DNA from: Bacteroidales bacterium
GTDB taxonomy: Bacteria > Bacteroidota > Bacteroidia > Bacteroidales > Muribaculaceae
Assembly (NCBI GenBank): GCA_900769345.1
Contig: CAAGGJ010000017.1
Location: 1-30,065 of the forward strand
Reading direction: 5' to 3'
DNA: 30,065 nucleotides
The notes under the pieces are model-generated. The model made no database searches. It was not told the DNA's origin and worked only from the letters and a program-made list of their open reading frames with translations. The translations under genes and the position numbers were made by a program. Below, one piece after another: positions 24,763 to 30,065 of this stretch (position 1 is the first letter of the stretch; every line of letters starts with the position of its first letter).

Positions 24763-25350
24763 TTACAGCATCTTCAAAGCCTTTTTGATGGCTTCTTCCA
24801 CCTTCATACCGGGATTTTCCTTGAAGAGCGAATTAAGCACTTTCTGTGTTGCCTGCTTGGTAAAGCCCAACATCGTCAACGCTGCCATGGCTTCATCATA
24901 AACCTCGTTCGACATCGGCACTTTATCTATTAACGAAGTACCTACCACATTTATTTTATCCTTGAGGTCAACAATTATTCTTTGTGCCGTTTTTGCCCCT
25001 ACTCCTTTCACCGATTTCAGCGATGCGGCATTGCCCGTGGCTATGGTGGTCTCAAGTTCTTGCGGTGGCAACGATGAGAGTATCATTCGCGCCGTGTTAG
25101 TGCCCACACCGCTCACGCTGATGAGCAATTCAAACAGTTCGCGCTCGCGTTTCTCAGCAAATCCGTAGAGCACATGCGCATCTTCGCGTATGGCTTCATA
25201 CACATAAACTTTTACTTCACCTCGGCATGCACTTTGTAGTGTCTCGTAGGTAGTGAGCGAAATGTTAAGCATATAGCCCATTCCGCGATTGTCGAGCACC
25301 ACATAGGTGGGTGTGGCCTCTTCGATAGTTCCTTTTATATAGTCTAACAT
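24763..25350 (-). CDS. ruvA: Holliday junction branch migration complex subunit RuvA
   Basis: A 195-residue RuvA, which binds four-way DNA junctions as a tetramer and loads the RuvB motor. Domain I (1-64) begins MLDYIKGTIEEATPTYVVLDNRGMGY. Domain II carries two helix-hairpin-helix motifs, LLISVSGVGTNTARMIL and LKSVKGVGAKTAQRIIVDL. Domain III, after a short linker (about residues 145-195), is the RuvB-contacting part ending VEEAIKKALKML. It starts 30 bp after the stop of the upstream subtilase gene and lies 45 bp before sprA. No promoter was found in either gap, so it may depend on read-through from the protease promoter or on an internal promoter. Confidence 0.96.
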   Translation of the reverse strand: MLDYIKGTIEEATPTYVVLDNRGMGYMLNISLTTYETLQSACRGEVKVYVYEAIREDAHVLYGFAEKRERELFELLISVSGVGTNTARMILSSLPPQELETTIATGNAASLKSVKGVGAKTAQRIIVDLKDKINVVGTSLIDKVPMSNEVYDEAMAALTMLGFTKQATQKVLNSLFKENPGMKVEEAIKKALKML

Positions 25351-25380
25351 TGCAATAAATTTTTTCCTGTTGATCCTGTT

Positions 25381-27546
25381 TCATTTGCCAAGCACCATTT
25401 TCTCAACCGCTTGATGCTGCGAAACTTGCATTTTCACCAAATATACTCCTCTCTGCGGCATATCGCCAATAGTCATGCGGCAAAGTCCTCCGGCTGCTTC
25501 TCCAATCCTAACGGCTCGCTGAGCTCCGGCTATGTCGTAGATTGTAGCTATCACTTTGCCGTCAATGGGTGTGGTAATCACCATCTCGTCGCCGATGACT
25601 GTCAGGCTCCACATTGATGACATTTTCTCTTCGTCGATGCCACTGCCAAGTATGTATTGCAGCCCTGCCAGGGCATCTATCTTGCCATATCCCCAGCGCA
25701 CGGCATTGCTCTCGGTCACAAATTCGTCGCGCACAGCTGTGGCTTGGAGTATCTCTTTCACCGCATCAGCATCGAGCTGATTATCAGCCTGTAGCCATGT
25801 GGCCACAATGCCTGTCACCACCGGAGCCGACATAGATGTGCCACCCATCTCTCGCCACATATATTCGCTGCCGCCGATGGTAGCCACTGCTGCCATTTGA
25901 CTGCGTTTGTCGGCTATAGTGGTGTCGTAACGGTTCATTGCCGACACCACCATATATCCCGGAGCAGTTATCATGGGTTGCGACACGCCGTTTTCGTCGA
26001 TTCCGTATCCCGAGCTATACATTATATCGCCCATGGCGCTCTTATTATAATTCGCTTCGCCTTCGAGGTGTGGAATGGTGTTTTTTGTAACATACGAGCC
26101 CACCGATATCACGCCTTCGCCGGTAGCCATATCGCTTATGGCGCCGTCGGGGGTTCCTTCCATCCACCCTGCCTTGCCGTTACCCACCAATTGTGTGCTT
26201 GTGCTCGACCATGCCGTGAGCGTGGTGCCCGGGCTCGCCACATAGCGCAACCCGAAGTAAAAATTCGATGCCTCTTCTTTGGTGCAAGTGTATTGCAGGT
26301 CGAAATTCACATATAGTTCCATCTTGCCGTTGTCGCCCAGGCCTGATGCAAAGTTTATCTCACCTGTGTAATATTTGCTCAAGAAGGCATCGTCGTCGGC
26401 CTTGATGGTTGTGGGTTGGTCATCGGCTGCGGTGGTTTCATACCACGCCGTGCTGTAGATTACGCCCTTCTTTGTGCGGTCGTACACCACCAATTGTGCC
26501 TTATAGGGCTTGGCATTATCCGCCCACGCGTCCACTTCGCCGTTTGCAACATAGGCTTTATACAGATTTTCGAGAAATGTGCGAAGCGTATCGGTTTCGG
26601 CAGCAAAGTACTTGCGAGTTTTGAGACGCAGAAAACCGTCGTTGCCTATCGAGAGCACACACACCCTGCCCTTGCCTGTTACGTTTGCAATGGCTTGACT
26701 CAACATCGATGTTCCGTCGCGAGGTCCTACGTTCGACGACAAACTCATATTTACCACTGCCGGACGGTTAACACGCCGGGCATAGTCGAAAATATATGCC
26801 ACACCGTTGGCTATATTCACATCGGTAAGTTTTTCGCCAGGCATGGCACATGCCACTATCTCCGCATCGGTGGCTATGCCATAAAAACCGTTGCCTTTGT
26901 AGCTGCCGGCTGCCGTGGTTGTGGTGTGTGTGCCGTGCGACATATTATCGCAATCGGTGGTAAGGGATGCTATCTGCTCAGCGGTTTCGTATTTCGACCC
27001 GGGCAACTGATTGTCATCGATAACGGCTACCTCGCCGCCTTCCACTTCGGGCAAGTACACGCTCTTAATGCGATTCTTGCCCTCGCTGTCGAGAAACTCC
27101 ACATGGTTGAAATCTATTCCTACATCTACCATACCCACCACCACACCTCGGCCTGTATAGGTAGTGGGAGCACTCTCATGCAACCCGGCCACTCGCGATG
27201 CGCTACGTGCCTCATCGTTGCACAGACTCATGGGCGCGGCTGTCTGAACACTTTGCACTCGGGCCAACTTGGCAACTCGTGCCACCATACCGACAGGCAC
27301 TTGCGCTGTGATTATGTTGCCAAACTCATAATTGATTACCACGCCCAGCGCTTGCAGTTCAGCAAGCACTTGCCTATCGGTGTATTTAATAAAACAACCT
27401 GTCATCGCCGCCTGTTGGTGTTCGTGCTTGTTGCGCAACATTACCTGCGAGCGCGGCGAAATCACATTTCGGGCGTCAACGATAGTGGCGGCCATAGCTA
27501 TAGTCACTGCCGCCATTACCGATAATATTCTCGAGATTCTCGTCAT
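25381..27546 (-). CDS. S8 family serine protease with T9SS-type C-terminal domain (second of tandem pair)
   Basis: A 721-residue secreted subtilase. Signal peptide MTRISRILSVMAAVTIAMAA, then an N-terminal prodomain-like region (about 45-110). The catalytic triad is Asp141 (VVVGMVDVGID), His204 (SHGTHT) and Ser571 (GGTSMSAPV), with oxyanion Asn302 (SIGND). An insertion of about 170 residues (about 305-475) separates Asn and Ser. The end reads RGVYLVKMQVSQHQ..EKMVLGK, a T9SS type A-like domain. The ATG at 27546 overlaps the upstream protease stop (TGATG); a TTG one codon earlier was rejected. It is a diverged tandem paralogue of the upstream gene and ends 30 bp before ruvA. Confidence 0.94.
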   Translation of the reverse strand: MTRISRILSVMAAVTIAMAATIVDARNVISPRSQVMLRNKHEHQQAAMTGCFIKYTDRQVLAELQALGVVINYEFGNIITAQVPVGMVARVAKLARVQSVQTAAPMSLCNDEARSASRVAGLHESAPTTYTGRGVVVGMVDVGIDFNHVEFLDSEGKNRIKSVYLPEVEGGEVAVIDDNQLPGSKYETAEQIASLTTDCDNMSHGTHTTTTAAGSYKGNGFYGIATDAEIVACAMPGEKLTDVNIANGVAYIFDYARRVNRPAVVNMSLSSNVGPRDGTSMLSQAIANVTGKGRVCVLSIGNDGFLRLKTRKYFAAETDTLRTFLENLYKAYVANGEVDAWADNAKPYKAQLVVYDRTKKGVIYSTAWYETTAADDQPTTIKADDDAFLSKYYTGEINFASGLGDNGKMELYVNFDLQYTCTKEEASNFYFGLRYVASPGTTLTAWSSTSTQLVGNGKAGWMEGTPDGAISDMATGEGVISVGSYVTKNTIPHLEGEANYNKSAMGDIMYSSGYGIDENGVSQPMITAPGYMVVSAMNRYDTTIADKRSQMAAVATIGGSEYMWREMGGTSMSAPVVTGIVATWLQADNQLDADAVKEILQATAVRDEFVTESNAVRWGYGKIDALAGLQYILGSGIDEEKMSSMWSLTVIGDEMVITTPIDGKVIATIYDIAGAQRAVRIGEAAGGLCRMTIGDMPQRGVYLVKMQVSQHQAVEKMVLGK

Positions 27547-29822
27547 CAATTCTTCAGCAATCGGGTTACTTCATGCACATCTTCGCCATCTACGGTCACC
27601 ACATACACACCGCGTGCAAGCTGCTCGCGAAGGTCCACATTGGCTATTCCGCCTTCGCAAGCCAATTGTGCTCGATAACACATTGAGCCGTCAATCGAAT
27701 ATACGGTCACAGTCACTTTTTCTTCACTTGGAGCATACACGGCGAAGGCTCCGTCGGTGGGATTGGGATATATCACCACTTCGGTAACGGGTTTCACCAC
27801 ATCATCGATGCCACTATTGCTTAACACATATTTTATACCGTCGAGAGCATTGATTTTTCCGGATCCCCACTTCTTGGCTTCGCCTTTGGTAACGAAATTG
27901 TCACGTATCGAGGAATTGTTAAGCACCGTGCGTATGTCCTGCGCCGAAAGTTGCGGATTGGCTTGTAGCCACAGCGCCACTATACCTGCCACTTGCGGCG
28001 ACGACATCGAAGTGCCCATCATATCACCCCAATAGTGCGTATTACCGGCTGCATCAGTGGCCTTGGCTGCAAGATATGTCTCATTGATTGTACTCTTATC
28101 GTAACTGTTAACGGCTGAGATGATGGTTGCTCCGGCACCCACCACATCGGGCCGCTGTATGCCGTTGGCATCGGGTCCGTAGCTCGAGAAACTCACCAAA
28201 TCGCCTTCGCTGAGTATTCCGTAGCTCCACTGCTGTCCGCTTATCGACTTATACGATTTTTTCGATGTAAATGCGCCCACCGATATCACATTATTGCCTG
28301 TTACCATGGCGCTTATGCTCTTTTCGCTGTCGCCGTCGATGAGTCCGGCCTTGCCCATAGCCAAAATGTCGGTATATTCGTCTATAATCCACCCGTTGAG
28401 CACAGCTCCCTTAGGTCCGTAGAGCAGTAATCCCACATATCCGTCGAAGTCGGCATCTATCGATGAGGCTTGCACTTCCACATATACATTATATTTACCA
28501 TTATTGGCATCTACTCCGAAATAGGCGGTAGCCGAGCCTTTGTAATACTTAGAGAAAGTGCTGTGTGTGGTCATATTGAACGTAGCCGAACCGCTTGCCG
28601 AGGCTGTCTGCTTCTTTGAGCGAGTAAGTATGGCGCCATCAGCGTCAACCACCACATATTGCAGCGTAAATGCAGTGTTATCAGCTCCCCAAATATCTAT
28701 CGCAGCATCATAATATGTGCCAGAGTAATCCGAATCGGAGAGCACCACGGTGCCCTGTTCGGCCGATGTTCCTTCGCAGGCAAATGTGGTAGCGAAATGA
28801 ATATTCAAGTCACCTTCGTTGCCAGCCGATGCCACGCACACCTTACCGTCGCCGGTGAGGCGGTCGAGTGCCTGACAGAAATCTGATGTACCATCGTGTG
28901 CGCCGGCATGATCGCCAAGACTGAGATTTACCACTGCCGGCTTGCCCTCACTCTCGGCATAAGCAAACACATATTCCACAGCACTAAGTATTGAGGCATC
29001 GCTCAAATCATCGCCCATGCCACAAAGCACTATGTCGGCATTCGGCGCCATGCCACCAAAATCGCCCACCTTGGTGCCAACAGCTATTGCCGAGGTGTGT
29101 GTACCATGCGATTCGCTATTGTAGTCGGTGGTCAGATTGGCTATTGCCTCGGGAGTGCTATATTCCACACCCGAAATCTTCTTTCCGCCTATAGTGATGG
29201 TGCTCGTATTGCTTGGCTTGAACACTCGCACCACGCGACTCTTGCCGGCGGCATCCTTAAATGCCATGTGATTGTAGTCGATGCCCACATCTACCACACC
29301 CACCACCACTCCGGTACCGGTGTATGGCATAGTAAGTCCGGTGCCGGCATGCGCGGCATCTACATGTGCTGTAGAGCGCTGACGGTCGGTCTTCAATCGC
29401 ATATTTCGTGCCACCGACACGCGCTTCACGCCTTCTGTTTCGGCTATCTGTGCCAAGCGGGTCAGGGGTGCGTCAACTGTAAGCAAATTGCCATAGCATG
29501 CAGTTATATCGAAACCTTGCGCTTCAAGTTGTGTGCGAGCATTCTCATCGTCGACAGTCACAAATGTAGCCACACAGCGCTCTCCGTTCACTATATGTGG
29601 AGTGGGTTGACCATACGACTTGCTTCCACGGCGCTCCACAATCTCTGCCGAGCGATTTCTGCTTGCCACTGCATCGGTGCTATACTGCGCACTCTCCGCT
29701 GCCGCATTTGTCCACTTATCGAGATACGCTTTGGTGGCATTGGTTATCTCACTTTGCGCCGATGCCGACACTCCGACTGTTAGCGCTGCCATTATTATCA
29801 GTCCTTTAGGCGAAATTGTCAT
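27546..29822 (-). CDS. S8 family serine protease with T9SS sorting domain (first of tandem pair)
   Basis: A 758-residue secreted subtilase. Signal peptide to about residue 22 (VGVSASAQ), then a prodomain-like region (about 60-145). The triad is Asp178 (GVVVGVVDVGID), His239 (SHGTHTSAIA) and Ser605 (GTSMSSPQVAG), with oxyanion Asn335 (SAGNEG). A beta-rich insertion lies between Asn335 and about residue 500. The C-terminal ~85 residues are a clear T9SS type A sorting domain: VVIYPNPTDGAFAV, then VTVYSIDG and GVYVVTV near the end. It should be secreted through the SprA channel encoded downstream and then anchored or released at the cell surface. Its promoter lies at 29854-29884. Its stop overlaps the next ATG by one base, so translation of the pair is probably coupled. 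Confidence 0.95.
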   Translation of the reverse strand: MTISPKGLIIMAALTVGVSASAQSEITNATKAYLDKWTNAAAESAQYSTDAVASRNRSAEIVERRGSKSYGQPTPHIVNGERCVATFVTVDDENARTQLEAQGFDITACYGNLLTVDAPLTRLAQIAETEGVKRVSVARNMRLKTDRQRSTAHVDAAHAGTGLTMPYTGTGVVVGVVDVGIDYNHMAFKDAAGKSRVVRVFKPSNTSTITIGGKKISGVEYSTPEAIANLTTDYNSESHGTHTSAIAVGTKVGDFGGMAPNADIVLCGMGDDLSDASILSAVEYVFAYAESEGKPAVVNLSLGDHAGAHDGTSDFCQALDRLTGDGKVCVASAGNEGDLNIHFATTFACEGTSAEQGTVVLSDSDYSGTYYDAAIDIWGADNTAFTLQYVVVDADGAILTRSKKQTASASGSATFNMTTHSTFSKYYKGSATAYFGVDANNGKYNVYVEVQASSIDADFDGYVGLLLYGPKGAVLNGWIIDEYTDILAMGKAGLIDGDSEKSISAMVTGNNVISVGAFTSKKSYKSISGQQWSYGILSEGDLVSFSSYGPDANGIQRPDVVGAGATIISAVNSYDKSTINETYLAAKATDAAGNTHYWGDMMGTSMSSPQVAGIVALWLQANPQLSAQDIRTVLNNSSIRDNFVTKGEAKKWGSGKINALDGIKYVLSNSGIDDVVKPVTEVVIYPNPTDGAFAVYAPSEEKVTVTVYSIDGSMCYRAQLACEGGIANVDLREQLARGVYVVTVDGEDVHEVTRLLKN

Positions 29823-29853
29823 ATTCCGTTTTGAATTATAATGATTAAACCTT

Positions 29854-29884
29854 CAAATTTATTCAAAATTACCCATTTTATCAA
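29854..29884 (-). promoter_or_regulatory. Promoter of the S8 protease-ruvA-sprA block
   Basis: On the minus strand TTG (29884-29882) is followed after 20 bp by TAAATTTG (29861-29854), a full match to the Bacteroidetes consensus. Transcription would start near 29847, about 25 nt before the ATG at 29822. A second -7-like TAATTTTG lies at 29871-29864 but lacks a TTG at the right distance. The promoter sits about 64 bp downstream of the group II intron end. Confidence 0.7.
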
Positions 29885-29947
29885 GACTACAGACCGAAAT
29901 TGCGCAAAAAAATTGCATAATCGTCACATCCGGCGTCGCAACCATGC

Positions 29948-30065
29948 AATTGGGTAGGAGCGTAGGGATTAGTTCCCTACGCGACCTCCCACACCACCGT
30001 ACGTGCCGTTCGGCATACGGCGGTTTCGGGCTTTCTCATCTTTCAATGTGTGGCAAGTTGTTTTC
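29948..30065 (-). mobile_element. Group II intron, 3' end (domains V and VI), partial
   Basis: On the minus strand, 30025-29992 folds as domain V: CCGCCGTA (30023-30016) pairs with TACGGTGG (30001-29994), with one G-U pair. An upper TGCC/GGCA stem and a two-base CG bulge follow, giving the group II hallmark ending ACGTACGGT. The catalytic triad reads CGC instead of the commoner AGC. Domain VI follows: GCGTAGGGA (29982-29974) pairs with TCCCTACGC (29968-29960). Its basal stem GGGAGG/CCTACCC leaves one bulged A at 29955, the expected branch point, 7-8 nt from the proposed 3' end near 29948. The 5' part and any intron-encoded reverse transcriptase would lie beyond the window edge. The minus-strand bases past domain V (30026-30065) probably belong to domain IV or the reverse-transcriptase gene end. 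Confidence 0.88.

Noticed and set aside
29900..29920. Palindrome TTGCGCAA with nearby A-tract upstream of the protease promoter
   Set aside because: It is short, has no second copy, and could occur by chance in this AT-rich gap.

Overview
The window looks like a chromosomal segment of a Bacteroidales bacterium. The family could be Muribaculaceae, but this is a guess from gene content and protein style. The evidence for the order is: a SprA/Sov-type T9SS translocon, several secreted proteins with T9SS-like C-terminal sorting domains, BspA-type leucine-rich repeats, a DUF3256 protein, a Porin_10-type barrel, an Mrp protein without the CxxC motif, no Shine-Dalgarno sequences at obvious starts, and promoters of the Bacteroidetes sigma-ABfr type (TTG/TTTG, 19-20 bp, TAnnTTTG).

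Plus-strand block, about 1-9441. The rplU tail and rpmA end at a strong terminator. A promoter then precedes a BspA-like LRR protein with a C-terminal dockerin and, 21 nt later, a secreted cohesin-like protein. trmB and mrp follow closely. After a hairpin comes a DEAD-box RNA helicase with a DbpA-type RNA-binding domain. A DUF3256 lipoprotein-size secreted protein, xseA and xseB form a tight cluster. The block ends with a 65-residue very basic protein. The last codons of that gene lie inside what looks like a complete intrinsic terminator. Transcripts ending there would have no stop codon, which is the organisation known for the ribosome-rescue factor genes arfA and brfA. I regard this as the most interesting item in the window.

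Middle, about 9506-14533. A minus-strand porin gene and a membrane-anchored solute-binding protein gene form a unit with a near-perfect promoter. A plus-strand tRNA-Leu(UAG) has its own promoter and ends at a bidirectional terminator that it shares with the convergent cotH gene.

Minus-strand block, 29822 down to 12725. The order of transcription is two tandem S8 subtilases (TGATG overlap), ruvA, the giant sprA, then after a 159-bp gap with its own promoter a 125-aa unknown protein, a cyclophilin lipoprotein, an M16 peptidase and a CotH-domain protein. At least four products of the window (both subtilases, the CotH protein and perhaps the cohesin-like protein) end in T9SS-type domains. The secretion channel and candidate substrates are therefore linked, partly in one transcription unit.

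Right edge, about 29948-30065. The 3' end of a group II intron (domains V and VI) lies on the minus strand just upstream of the protease promoter. The intron body and any reverse transcriptase would lie outside the window. No CRISPR array, prophage, transposase or rRNA was seen. There is no gene-free stretch longer than 300 bp.
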